DNA of 64,000 bases, taken from contig LR882958.1 in NCBI GenBank assembly GCA_904830895.1, positions 3,488,001 through 3,552,000 on the forward strand. The letters are read 5' to 3'. Under the pieces are notes generated by a model. That model searched no databases, was not told the origin of the DNA, and saw only the letters and a list, made by a program, of their open reading frames with translations. The DNA comes from Planktothrix rubescens CCAP 1459/22. Lineage in GTDB: Bacteria > Cyanobacteriota > Cyanobacteriia > Cyanobacteriales > Microcoleaceae. Shown here in pieces: positions 1-8,131 of the stretch (position 1 is its first letter; every line of letters starts with the position of its first letter). The translations under genes and the position numbers were made by a program.

Positions 1-632
1 GCTGACCGCCGTAATACTTTGAGTTGTGGATAGTCTTGGCTGAGTTTTTCCAAAACTATCGGGGTTTTATCACTACTATTATCGTCAACTATCCATAATT
101 CATAACAATCACTGGGATAATCCAAGTTACATAAATTTTTAACTAATTGACTAATAACGGCTTCTTCGTTTTTAGCTGCTACTAATAGGGAAATATAGGG
201 CCAATTATGTTGGGGTTGTACTGGTTTGGTTAACTGTAGGGAAGGTATTTTAGCTGAGAAAATTCTGATGGCGTGAATCGACAATAGACCCGTTAAACCC
301 AGGATAAACCCCATCCCCCAGGAAACAAAATGCAGGGCAGTGATCCCGCCCCAAATTAAAGTTAAGGCAAGGGCAGCTTTCCATCTGCGGCCTTGATACC
401 AATTAGGGCAAACCTGGAAATTTGAGTGGTTTTGATTCTCGCGGATAGGGTGCAATGGGTCATTTATAACCGAAGGATAAAGCCTAGATGATCCAGTCTC
501 ACGGTATTGACTTTCCTCCTGATTTGGTTGAGATGTGGGAGCCGAAGATTCACCAGGGGACTCTTGATCACGGGTGAGCTTCTTGATATTACTGTTGTCA
601 GCATCCTGTTCTGGCCAAGACTGTTTTGGCAT
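1..632 (-). CDS. Glycosyltransferase family 2, C-terminally truncated by window edge
   Basis: Reading the minus strand from an ATG at 632 gives an open frame of about 210 codons that runs off the left edge. The first ~75 residues are polar and low-complexity. Hydrophobic segments follow (around WGGITALHFVSWGMGFILG), then a GT-A start reading SLLVAAKNEEAV and ELWIVDDNSSDKTP. AxNEE and the VDD(N/G)S nucleotide-sugar motif are typical of family 2 processive or dolichol-phosphate-mannose-like glycosyltransferases anchored in the inner membrane. The catalytic second half lies outside the window, so sugar and acceptor cannot be named. A longer-named frame at 464-655 on the same strand is out of frame with these motifs and is not the gene. 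Confidence 0.8.
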   Translation of the reverse strand, partial: MPKQSWPEQDADNSNIKKLTRDQESPGESSAPTSQPNQEESQYRETGSSRLYPSVINDPLHPIRENQNHSNFQVCPNWYQGRRWKAALALTLIWGGITALHFVSWGMGFILGLTGLLSIHAIRIFSAKIPSLQLTKPVQPQHNWPYISLLVAAKNEEAVISQLVKNLCNLDYPSDCYELWIVDDNSSDKTPIVLEKLSQDYPQLKVLRRS

Positions 633-694
633 AGATAATCTGATTTACCCCTCAATATTCGTCCAATCTGCTACCAGTGTATCTAATATTGTGA

Positions 695-836
695 CCAAAA
701 AAATGGGATACAAGCCTCGCCCTTCTAGGGCGACTTTAAAAAGCCATTAATAAATTAGGTAGGACACACCTTAATATAGAGTCATTGAACGAAGAATCCT
801 CGTCGCTTTAGCGCGAGGAGTGTCAATAAACAAAGC
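695..836 (+). mobile_element. Non-autonomous IS200/IS605-type element (PATE/MITE-like)
   Basis: The left part holds the hairpin CTCGCCCTTCTAGGGCGA after AAAAATGGGATACAAG. The right part holds GAATCCTCGTCGCTTTAGCG with GCGAGGAGTGTCAA. The two parts match in order and layout the left- and right-end hairpins of the tnpB element at 27.8-29.1 kb (CCGTCCT...GGACGG, and GAATCACCGTCCG...CGGTGAGGATGTCAA). No coding sequence lies between the two ends. I infer a small internally deleted derivative mobilised in trans. It fills most of the gap between the glycosyltransferase and ebsA. The exact ends are estimates. Confidence 0.55.
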
Positions 837-920
837 CAAAATATTAGAATTCTTTTTGAGGATTGGATGACAACTGGGCTAAATTGAGAGTAGTAATCCG
901 ATCGCGGGAGTAACAAATCT

Positions 921-1310
921 ATGACTGACACCACAGTGGCTCTGACCCAACTAAAAGCGGCTGAGAAACGGGAAATTGGGGTCTACCTGCCCTACTATGA
1001 TGAGAAGAAGCGCAAATACTTAGCCTATTCGATTAGTCTATATAAAGAGAAAAGTTTGGAAGGCGCTCGCAATATTGATGGTGGGGATGGAATTCCTTTT
1101 GTGGCAACTTGGAATGTTTCTTCTTTACCCGCCGATTTAACCCGTTGTCGAGTACAGTTTGATGGCAATGCCGATCTCAGTTATGAAGTCATCCTGTCCA
1201 ACCACGAGTTTATTAAGTATTTAATTGAAGTTCTGCAAAATTTTAGCCGGACTCGTACCGTTGATTTTTCTCAAGATTTCTACAAGAAACTTTTGCATTT
1301 GGATCATTAA
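921..1310 (+). CDS. ebsA: EbsA-family protein, type IV pilus-associated
   Basis: A 129-residue cytosolic protein that I recognise by family memory as EbsA, a small cyanobacterial protein. In Synechococcus elongatus EbsA takes part in the type IV pilus assembly complex and in suppression of biofilm formation. Visible conserved parts are the early VYLPYYDEKKRKYLAYSISLY block, the IPFVATWN segment, and a C-terminal half ending in FYKKLLHLDH. No signal peptide, membrane segment or catalytic motif is seen, so a scaffold or partner role fits. It stands alone, and the next gene begins about 155 bases downstream on the same strand. The name rests on pattern recognition rather than an alignment. Confidence 0.7.
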   Translation: MTDTTVALTQLKAAEKREIGVYLPYYDEKKRKYLAYSISLYKEKSLEGARNIDGGDGIPFVATWNVSSLPADLTRCRVQFDGNADLSYEVILSNHEFIKYLIEVLQNFSRTRTVDFSQDFYKKLLHLDH

Positions 1311-1465
1311 ATAAGGATTCACTCTACAATAGAAAGGCTAGGGTCAAACCCTGAGAATTTCTTCTGAAAAGACTGATAACTAAAAGTATTTTAAGGATTC
1401 AGTCTAACGGGGGAAAATATCATAATTTTTTGAATTAATCGATAACAAATTGAGGAGTAAATTTC

Positions 1466-2560
1466 GTGACTGAGTTTGGAAAGTCTATATTAATCGGGTC
1501 AACAGAGCCTTACACCGGTAAATCAGCAATCGCCTTGGGTCTGGGTCATCTGTTTCAGGATAAAGGGTTAAAGATAGTTTATGGTAAGCCTTTAGCTACC
1601 GATATCAGTGACGACGATGAATCCTTTGATACTGATCTTCAGTTTGTGGCTCAAACCTTAAAATTATCTCAAGAGCAATTGCGATTTCCGATTTTGACCT
1701 TGGATGAAACCACAATTTATCGGCGTTTACAGGGGGAAGATTCAGTCAAATATATTGAATCCCTGACTTCCTATCAACAAACATCCTCTGCTGATTTGAT
1801 TTTACTCGAAGGGCCAAGAACCTTACAAGAGGGGCTGTTATTTGGTTTATCTGTTCCTCAAATTGCGGATCAACTAGATGCGTCAGTTTTGTTAGTGACC
1901 CGTTTGCATTCCCATTTGGCATTAGATGATTTACTGTACGCTCAACAACGTTTAGGCGATCGCTTATTAGGTATTATTATTAATGATGTTCCCCCCGAAG
2001 AACTAGAAGTTACAACCACTTGTATCCAACCATTTTTGGAAGCACAAGGGATTCCAGTATTTGGAGTTTTACCCAGAAATCCTATTTTACGAAGTGTCAC
2101 GGTCAAAGAGTTAGTTAAACAGTTGAAAGCCCAGGTTCTTTGTGGTCGGGAACGCTTAGATTTGATGGTAGAAAGTCTAAGTGTTGGGGCGATGAATGTG
2201 AGTTCCGCGATGAAGTATTTTGATAAATCCGTGAATATGGCTGTGGTTACCGGAGGTGATCGCACGGATATTCAACTTGCTGCTTTAGAAAAATCTACTA
2301 ACTGTTTAATTCTAACTGGTCAACTTCCCCCCGCGCCAATGGTATTAAGTCGGGCTGAAGATTTAGAAGTACCCGTCCTTTCTGTTGATTTAGACACCTT
2401 ATCAACGGTAGAAATTATTGATCGAACTTTTGGTCAAGTTCGTCTCCATGAGCCAATCAAAGTTGCTGCTGTGAATCAACTCATGGACAAACATTTTGAA
2501 CTGGATCGTTTTATTCAATGGTTAGGAATTTCCCTACCTGTGTCAGCAAGCCCGAATTAA
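1466..2560 (+). CDS. Phosphotransacetylase-family protein with BioD-like P-loop and DRTGG domain
   Basis: 364 residues from a GTG start preceded by GAGGAG. The N-terminal ~200 residues form a dethiobiotin-synthetase-like P-loop fold, with GSTEPYTGKSAIALGLG as Walker A and LLEGPRTLQEG later. A DRTGG-type regulatory domain follows (about 215-330, containing VVTGGDRTDIQLAAL). This matches the N-terminal part of long Pta enzymes, but the catalytic PTA_PTB domain is missing, as is normal for the cyanobacterial family annotated 'phosphotransacetylase family protein'. A regulatory or nucleotide-binding role is likelier than acetyl transfer. It ends convergently with the SdrD-like pseudogene, and a hairpin overlaps its stop codon. 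Confidence 0.75.
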   Translation: MTEFGKSILIGSTEPYTGKSAIALGLGHLFQDKGLKIVYGKPLATDISDDDESFDTDLQFVAQTLKLSQEQLRFPILTLDETTIYRRLQGEDSVKYIESLTSYQQTSSADLILLEGPRTLQEGLLFGLSVPQIADQLDASVLLVTRLHSHLALDDLLYAQQRLGDRLLGIIINDVPPEELEVTTTCIQPFLEAQGIPVFGVLPRNPILRSVTVKELVKQLKAQVLCGRERLDLMVESLSVGAMNVSSAMKYFDKSVNMAVVTGGDRTDIQLAALEKSTNCLILTGQLPPAPMVLSRAEDLEVPVLSVDLDTLSTVEIIDRTFGQVRLHEPIKVAAVNQLMDKHFELDRFIQWLGISLPVSASPN

Positions 2561-2595
2561 GAATTAAGAAAAGAAGTTCTCCTAATTCTTAATTC
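2554..2595. terminator. Bidirectional hairpin between convergent genes
   Basis: GAATTAAGAATTA (2554-2566) and TAATTCTTAATTC (2583-2595) form a perfect 13-bp inverted repeat around a 16-base loop. It begins inside the last codons of the upstream plus-strand gene and lies 13 bases from the end of the minus-strand gene. Placement between converging genes suggests a terminator for both. The stem is entirely AT-rich, so its strength is uncertain. Confidence 0.5.
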
Positions 2596-2607
2596 TACCC
2601 ACTCTAA

Positions 2608-3539
2608 CTAAGCAGGTAATGGGGGAACGGTTTGAACCCATCCGGGTTGTTGAACTTCCCGCAACACATAATTACCAGGAGGAACGTTAGTAAAGGTATA
2701 ACTACCATTTGCTCCCGTTACGGTTGTGGGTTCGGTGGGGTCAATAACGCCGTTACCATTGCCATCAATATAAATTGTCCAACCCTGCAAAGGGGTTTCA
2801 GCTGCATCAAACAAACTATTGGCATTCGCATCATTGAACTTTATGCCGCTGATAGAACCGAATTGACGGTTGCCAAAGTTAACAATAGCATTCGTGCCAC
2901 CAGTGATGCCAACGGGGCCAGGGTTAGGAGTCGTTTGTGTCCATCCAGGTTGCTGTACTTCCCGCAGGGTGTAATTTCCTACGGGAACATTCGCAAAGGA
3001 GTAGCGACCATCCGCACCTGTAACGGCAGCTGCTTCTGTGGCTTCAAGCGTGCCATTGCCATTGGCATCAATAAAAATCGTCCATCCTGCCAAGCCTACT
3101 TCCCCTGTATCGAAGGTGGCATTGCTATTGAGATCATCAAATTTGATCCCACTAATCGAATATTGTTGGCATCAATAAAGATATTCCATCCGGCTAAAGC
3201 GGGTTCCCCCGTTGTTAGCAGGCTATCACGATTGAGATCGTTAAATTTAATTCCACTGATGGAGCCTAATTGAGTATTCCCGAAGTTAATACCGTTGAGG
3301 TTTTGTCCTGAAGCTAATGAAACAGGAGCCGGGTTTTGGCGACCTTCCCTAGTAATCGTGTCAATATTAGGGTCTACAGGTACTGTGAGATCCTGGGTTT
3401 CTAATATGGTAACCGGGATCGCAGGAACTAGGCCACCAGCACTCAAACCCAAGGAAGGGGGCAGTTCTAATGGTTGCTCTCCACTAAAAAGAGGAATCGC
3501 GGTAGCGGATGGTGAATCAAGTGAAAATACAGCGTCCAT
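2608..3539 (-). pseudogene. SdrD B-like / Cna-B repeat surface protein, frameshifted by an internal deletion
   Basis: Starting at MDAVFSLDSPS (ATG at 3539, with AAGGA upstream), the frame encodes at least three copies of a repeat of about 70 residues: GSISGIKFNDxN, GWTIFIDxNGNG, then NYTLREVQQPGW. These are SdrD B-like beta-sandwich modules, usually found in secreted adhesins. Within the second repeat the frame jumps. One frame reads FIDANN and then runs into nonsense to a stop at 3096. The other frame resumes at SISGIKFDDLNSN and continues to 2608. The rest of that repeat (NGNG through FGN) is missing, so a deletion between repeats destroyed the frame. No signal peptide or anchor is visible. 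Programmed frameshifting is possible but less likely. Confidence 0.7.
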
Positions 3540-3610
3540 AAAATAAATTGTCCTTTTATGACAAGTAATTAGGGAATAGGGCATGGGGAATATTGCTACA
3601 GTTATCGAAA

Positions 3611-3655
3611 AAATGGGTTTAAAACCCCGTCCTTCTAGGACGGCTTTATATTGGG
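3611..3655 (+). repeat. IS605-type left-end hairpin remnant
   Basis: TGGGTTTAAAACCCCGTCC followed by TTCTAGGACGGCTTTA forms a CCGTCC/GGACGG stem-loop. It is nearly identical to the left-end hairpin of the tnpB element at about 29.06-29.10 kb (opposite orientation), and similar to that of the element at 695-836. No matching right-end hairpin is seen nearby, so this looks like a solo or decayed end in the promoter region of malQ. Confidence 0.5.
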
Positions 3656-3787
3656 TTGTCTATTGACATCTATTTTTTAGAACTATTTTTGTCAAAGCCT
3701 AACATTTTTCAGCAGTTCCCTATCTTTAGAAAGATGCAATGGGTTTTAATTTATGGTAATTTCGTAAAAATAAAAAATTAGCCTAAT

Positions 3788-5302
3788 ATGACCATGTTAT
3801 TTCAACGTTCTAGTGGGATTTTACTTCATCCTACTTCTTTTCCCAGTCAACATGGAATTGGAGACCTAGGAAAATCCGCTTATGAATTTATTGATTTTTT
3901 ACAACAAAGTGGTTATAAATTTTGGCAGATATTACCCCTGGGGCCAACAGGTGAAGAACATTCTCCTTATATTATGAATTATAGTACCTTTGCGGGTAAT
4001 CCGTTAATGATTAGTTTGGAAGAATTAGCCCAAGAAAGATTATTAGAAGCTGAAGAAATTATTCCCTTAGAAGAGAGAGACTCTAACAAGGTTGATTTTG
4101 AAGCGGTTATTCCCCACAAAACCTTATATCTCAAAAAAGCCTACACTCGCTTTCAAGAACAATTAGACCAACACCCTTCTCCTGGCTTTGAAAAATTTTG
4201 TCAAAAACACGCTTCTTGGTTAAATGATTATGCCCTATTTATGGCTTTATTAGAAGCCCATGGGGGTCAAAGCTGGAATAATTGGGAACCCGCTTTAGCC
4301 CATCGAGATCCCGATGCGTTAAAAGTCAAAACCGAAGAATTAAAAGAAGCCATAGCTTATCAAAAATTTCTGCAATTTATCTTTTTCAAACAATGGGAAA
4401 AATTGCGTCAATATGCCAATAAAAAAGGAATAAAAATTATTGGAGATATTTCTATTTATGTATGTTATAATAGTGTCGAAGTTTGGTCAAATCCTAATTT
4501 ATTTCAACTAGATTCTGAAACTTTAGAACCCATTTATATTGCCGGAGTTCCCCCGGATTTCTTTAGTGAAACCGGACAATTATGGGGGAATCCAATTTAT
4601 AATTGGGAGGAACTAAAAAACACAAAATTTGCTTGGTGGATTGAACGATTTAAAGCTACCTTGGAATATGCAGATTATGTTCGGATTGACCATTTTCGAG
4701 CCTTTGAAGCCTATTGGCGGGTTCCTGGTTACGAAAAAAATGCGATTAAGGGTGAATGGATTAAAGCACCAGGTTATGAATTTTTTGATACCCTCAAACA
4801 ACAGTTAGGAGATTTACCAGTTTTAGCAGAAGATTTGGGAATTATTACCCCAGAAGTGGAACAATTGCGAGATCATTATAATTTCCCAGGAATGAAAATT
4901 TTACAATTTGCTTTTGGTGGGGATGCCAATAATGTTTATCTTCCCCATCATTATATTCAAAATTGTTTGGTTTATACAGGAACCCATGATAATGATACGG
5001 CTATCGGTTGGTGGGAAACTGCCAGTACCGCAGAAAAACAACATTTTGCTGAATATTTGGGTTATGCTTCTCCCGATGAAATCACTAATATTAACTGGGT
5101 GTTAATTCGTTTAGCCTTAAGTTCCCTTGCCAGTTTAGCGATTATTCCTCTCCAAGATATTCTTAATTTAGGGCATGATGCCAGAATGAATGATCCGAGT
5201 CATAATCATGGAAATTGGCGCTGGCGTTATCAAAGTTCAGAATTATTAACTCAGGAATTAAGCGATCGCTTATTCAAGTTAAATCAACTTTATAGCCGAT
5301 AA
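3788..5302 (+). CDS. malQ: 4-alpha-glucanotransferase (amylomaltase)
   Basis: 504 residues, the usual size of a GH77 enzyme of the short Thermus/cyanobacterial type. It transfers alpha-1,4-glucan segments between maltodextrins in glycogen breakdown in the cytosol. Visible motifs include the N-terminal SSGILLHPTSFPSQHGIGDLG, the nucleophile region VRIDHFRAFEAYW, the acid/base region LPVLAEDLGIITPEV, and the TGTHDNDT transition-state motif. All three catalytic carboxylates are present and the C-terminus (NHGNWRWRY) is complete. A second ATG lies two codons downstream, so the start is uncertain by 6 bases. It is monocistronic; the upstream gap carries an IS605-like hairpin. Confidence 0.93.
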   Translation: MTMLFQRSSGILLHPTSFPSQHGIGDLGKSAYEFIDFLQQSGYKFWQILPLGPTGEEHSPYIMNYSTFAGNPLMISLEELAQERLLEAEEIIPLEERDSNKVDFEAVIPHKTLYLKKAYTRFQEQLDQHPSPGFEKFCQKHASWLNDYALFMALLEAHGGQSWNNWEPALAHRDPDALKVKTEELKEAIAYQKFLQFIFFKQWEKLRQYANKKGIKIIGDISIYVCYNSVEVWSNPNLFQLDSETLEPIYIAGVPPDFFSETGQLWGNPIYNWEELKNTKFAWWIERFKATLEYADYVRIDHFRAFEAYWRVPGYEKNAIKGEWIKAPGYEFFDTLKQQLGDLPVLAEDLGIITPEVEQLRDHYNFPGMKILQFAFGGDANNVYLPHHYIQNCLVYTGTHDNDTAIGWWETASTAEKQHFAEYLGYASPDEITNINWVLIRLALSSLASLAIIPLQDILNLGHDARMNDPSHNHGNWRWRYQSSELLTQELSDRLFKLNQLYSR

Positions 5303-5309
5303 AAATAGC

Positions 5310-5443
5310 GATAAAATTCCAATCATTAACAACTTCTCCTTGCAAGAAATGTATCCAAGTCTCAATATTGCGCTTAGGAATAAAGATAGCAATAGCTTCA
5401 TCAGATCGACGCTCTGGCTGGGAATCTTCACTAAGAGAATTTG
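5310..5443 (-). pseudogene. Decayed fragment of an unidentified protein gene
   Basis: On the minus strand an open stretch reads SEDSQPERRSDEAIAIFIPK, continues NIETWIHFLQGEVVND, and then runs into the 3' end of malQ. The IFIPKRNIETW part looks like real protein and recalls a segment seen in cyanobacterial hypothetical proteins. There is no start, an upstream TAG closes the frame, and no partner fragment is nearby. It is probably what remains of a gene deleted during arrival of the Uma2 duplication next door. Confidence 0.35.
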
Positions 5444-5516
5444 TTAACTAATTTAGTCGCTCCTGCAATTTTAAAAAAATCCTATTAAAAACCCGTTGTT
5501 GCGCGAAGCGCTATAA

Positions 5517-6152
5517 TTACTGATTTAAGGTTTGGCGAAATGATTTGGCGGCAACTAAAGGATTAGGATGTTGTACATATTCTGCCAATATTGTTAAATT
5601 GATATCGGGGAGAATTTCACTATTATTGATTAATTCATAGCCTGATGTTTGCTGAAATTGTTCGACATTTTCAGACCGAAAATGATAAACTAAAAACCGA
5701 TTATTTTGCCAAAACCAAACTTCACGGACTCCCAATCTTTGATAAACTTCTAAACGATTAATTCCCCCACTGGTAATTACAACTTCAATTGCTAAATCAG
5801 GAATTTCCTGATTACTTCCAATACAATAACTTTCATCGGGTTCGGTTCCCCCACGTTGTTCTGGGTTTCGCAATGTCATCGAACCTGTGGGATAATATTC
5901 CGTATCCGTTTCCAAAAAATAAATCAGTAATAAATCTCCAATTAGAGTTTTAATCCTTTCATGGTTGCGACTTGGTGACATAACTTCTAAAATTCCATCC
6001 AAATAGGTTAAGCGAAATTCCAAACTATCCCCTAATTGAGTTAATAGGGTTTCATAATATTCCCAACTCACCTTATCCGTGATATAACGAACTTCTGAAT
6101 CTTGCAGGTTTTCATCAGGATTAAGTAAAGTTTCCAGTTGATTAGCTAACAT
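5517..6152 (-). CDS. Uma2-family (DUF820) putative restriction endonuclease, copy 1
   Basis: 211 residues of the Uma2/DUF820 family, a PD-(D/E)XK nuclease fold expanded to dozens of copies in filamentous cyanobacteria. Function is not established. The core is seen as EPDESYCIGSNQEIPDLAIEVV, followed by GGINRLEVYQRLGVREVWFW. It differs from the neighbouring gene at 6214-6849 at about 9 of 211 positions, so the pair is a recent tandem duplication. The last ~24 residues (from AEYVQHPNPLVAAKSF) also occur at the end of the chimeric gene at 37.4 kb. Confidence 0.8.
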   Translation of the reverse strand: MLANQLETLLNPDENLQDSEVRYITDKVSWEYYETLLTQLGDSLEFRLTYLDGILEVMSPSRNHERIKTLIGDLLLIYFLETDTEYYPTGSMTLRNPEQRGGTEPDESYCIGSNQEIPDLAIEVVITSGGINRLEVYQRLGVREVWFWQNNRFLVYHFRSENVEQFQQTSGYELINNSEILPDINLTILAEYVQHPNPLVAAKSFRQTLNQ

Positions 6153-6213
6153 AGTTATTTCTCCTATTTAAAAAAATTAAATCAAAAACCCGTTGTTGCG
6201 CGAAGCACTATAA

Positions 6214-6849
6214 TTATTGATTTAAGGTTTGGCGAAATGATTTGGCGGCAACTAAAGGATTAGGATGTTGTACATATTCTGCTAATATTGTTAAATTGAT
6301 ATCGGGAAGAATTTCACTATTATTGATTAATTCATACCCTGATGTTTGCTGAAATTGTTTGACATTTTCAGACCGAAAATGATAAACTAAAAACCGATTA
6401 TTTTGCCAAAACCAAACCTCACGGACTCCCAATCTTTGATAAACTTCTAAACGATTAATTCCCCCACTGGTAATTACAACTTCAATTGCTAAATCAGGAA
6501 TTTCCTGATTACTTCCAATACAATAACTTTCATCGGGTTCGGTTCCCCCACGTTGTTCTGGGTTTCGCAACGTCATCGAACCTGTGGGATAATATTCCGT
6601 ATCTGTTTCCAAAAAATAGATTTCTAAAAGGGTTCCAATTTGGGTTTTAATCCTTTCATGGTTGCGACTTGGTGACATAATTTCTAAAATTCCATCCAAA
6701 TAGGTTAAGCGAAATTCCAAACTATCCCCTAATTGAGTTAATAGGGTTTCATAATATTCCCAACTCACCTTATCCGTGATATAACGAACTTCTGAACCTG
6801 GTAGGTTTTCATCAGGATTAAGTAAAGTTTCTAGTTTACTCGCCAACAT
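6214..6849 (-). CDS. Uma2-family (DUF820) putative restriction endonuclease, copy 2
   Basis: Same length and nearly the same sequence as the Uma2 gene immediately downstream. Differences cluster at the N-terminus (MLASKL versus MLANQL, LPGS versus LQDS) and at residues 75-90 (QIGTLLEIY versus LIGDLLLIY). This clustering may reflect gene conversion or exchange with a third copy rather than random drift. The PD-(D/E)XK core residues (EPDE, DLAIEVV) are intact. Both copies carry a similar TTCTCCT-type leader (minus-strand AGGAGAA) and the same 3' palindromic repeat. Confidence 0.8.
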   Translation of the reverse strand: MLASKLETLLNPDENLPGSEVRYITDKVSWEYYETLLTQLGDSLEFRLTYLDGILEIMSPSRNHERIKTQIGTLLEIYFLETDTEYYPTGSMTLRNPEQRGGTEPDESYCIGSNQEIPDLAIEVVITSGGINRLEVYQRLGVREVWFWQNNRFLVYHFRSENVKQFQQTSGYELINNSEILPDINLTILAEYVQHPNPLVAAKSFRQTLNQ

Positions 6850-6941
6850 AATTAGTTCTCCTCTTATATCAAAAACCCGTTGTTGCGCTTAAGCGCATCC
6901 TAAAACCTCTAATTAAAAAAATTAACCCCCTAATCCCTATC

Positions 6942-7883
6942 CTAACTTAATTTTAAAACATCCGTAAAAGTTGAACAATGGGCTGGTAAATCATAAACCC
7001 CAGGATGGATAGGATTTTGATAATTAAAATGGCGATAATCTAAGCAAAAACGATCCCAATCTGCCATTTGGATTCTAAATAACCAGATAAAAAAGTTAGC
7101 CAAACCCGGAGATAAATTAAACCTAAAATAAATCCGTTTATGGTAATATTCACAAGCTGTTTCTACCAATTGATTTAAAGTAATTGCCGGATTTCCTAAA
7201 ACAAATTGTTCCGTTTCTTGAGAAATTGGAGGATGATTAACCAAATAATACACTACTTGAGCAATATCGGCAGAATGAATAAAATGAAAACTCGAATCTG
7301 CTTGAAACCAACGAATTAAATTCATCCATTTCACCACATCAGAAATACCCCCAGACAAATGGGAATAGGGTTTATTGGGTTCTCCCCCTAAAACTAAAGT
7401 CGGAAATAATACCCTTAAATGCGGTAAATTAGGAGCTATTTTTAATAATTCCTGTAAACATTCATATTTAGTTCTAATATAATCCGTGCCAATTTCTCCC
7501 GCTTCGGGTAATAAATTATTATTTCTATCTAAAATACTAGCGGTTGAAAAATATAAAATTTGTTCGCAAATTTGAGGATTTAATAATTTCACTAACTCCA
7601 AATTTGCCTTAACATTAACCTCTAAAACCTCTTGATATCCTCCCCAAGCGGTAGCAATTAAAATCACCGTATTAATTGTAGGTAATAAATCTTTGAATTG
7701 ATCAATTTCTCTTAAATCCCCCTGAATAATATGAATACCCGGACGACTCTGATAATCAAATCCTAATTTTTCGGGATTTCTGACGAGTAGAAATAATTCA
7801 TCTTCGGTATTTTGAATTAGTTTTTCGACAAGATAATGACCAATACAACCACTCGCACCAGTAACAAAAATTCGTTTTTTCAT
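6942..7883 (-). CDS. NAD-dependent epimerase/dehydratase family protein
   Basis: 313 residues of an extended short-chain dehydrogenase. The NAD(P)-binding glycine motif is VTGASGCIGHYL at the N-terminus, and a YxxxK pair lies in GTDYIRTKYECLQ, preceded by an S/T-containing strand (YFSTASILD). The C-terminal substrate domain ends in ALTQ-less sequence without an obvious specificity motif. Candidate roles are nucleotide-sugar, flavonoid-like or polyketide-type reductions, and I cannot choose between them. Transcribed from a separate start 3' of the gap before hemE; no operon partner is evident. Confidence 0.75.
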   Translation of the reverse strand: MKKRIFVTGASGCIGHYLVEKLIQNTEDELFLLVRNPEKLGFDYQSRPGIHIIQGDLREIDQFKDLLPTINTVILIATAWGGYQEVLEVNVKANLELVKLLNPQICEQILYFSTASILDRNNNLLPEAGEIGTDYIRTKYECLQELLKIAPNLPHLRVLFPTLVLGGEPNKPYSHLSGGISDVVKWMNLIRWFQADSSFHFIHSADIAQVVYYLVNHPPISQETEQFVLGNPAITLNQLVETACEYYHKRIYFRFNLSPGLANFFIWLFRIQMADWDRFCLDYRHFNYQNPIHPGVYDLPAHCSTFTDVLKLS

Positions 7884-8075
7884 ATTATTAATAATTAGGC
7901 GGGTTTAGTTAATTTGTTGGTGGGGGTATTCAAGATTGATTTGAACTCTCCCCTACAACCTCTATAAATCTTGAATATATCCTCTTTGTGTCTTCGTGTC
8001 TTTGTGTTTTTTTCAGAAAATCAACAATACCAAAAACTTCCAATATGGGATTTCTAGGGTGGGGAAACCCAACCC

Positions 8076-8125
8076 TAGATGCGCTTAAGCGCAACAACGG
8101 CGCAACAACGGCGCAACAACAGAAT
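8076..8125. repeat. GCGCTTAAGCGC palindromic repeat with tandem GCAACAACG units
   Basis: GATGCGCTTAAGCGCAACAA is followed by two further CGGCGCAACAA units. The 12-base core GCGCTTAAGCGC is a perfect palindrome. Related sites occur near 5490, 6186, 6872 and 61.9 kb, always in intergenic DNA. This one lies just beyond the 3' end of hemE on the minus strand, where it could fold as a terminator-like hairpin. Confidence 0.65.
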
Positions 8126-8131
8126 TAAGGA

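Larger units (their letters stand above)
5490..6880. repeat. Tandem duplication of about 0.7 kb carrying Uma2
   Basis: The segment beginning AACCCGTTGTTGCGCGAAGC at about 5490 is repeated from about 6186, each time followed by TATAATTA/CTGATTTAAGG and a Uma2 gene. A third palindrome of the same kind, CCCGTTGTTGCGCTTAAGCG, closes the array at about 6872. The short palindrome sits at every junction, so it probably provided the homology for the duplication. Confidence 0.75.

Noticed and set aside
464-655. 63-codon open frame on the minus strand
   Set aside because: It is out of frame with the glycosyltransferase that starts at 632 and has a coherent N-terminus, membrane segments and VDDNS motif.
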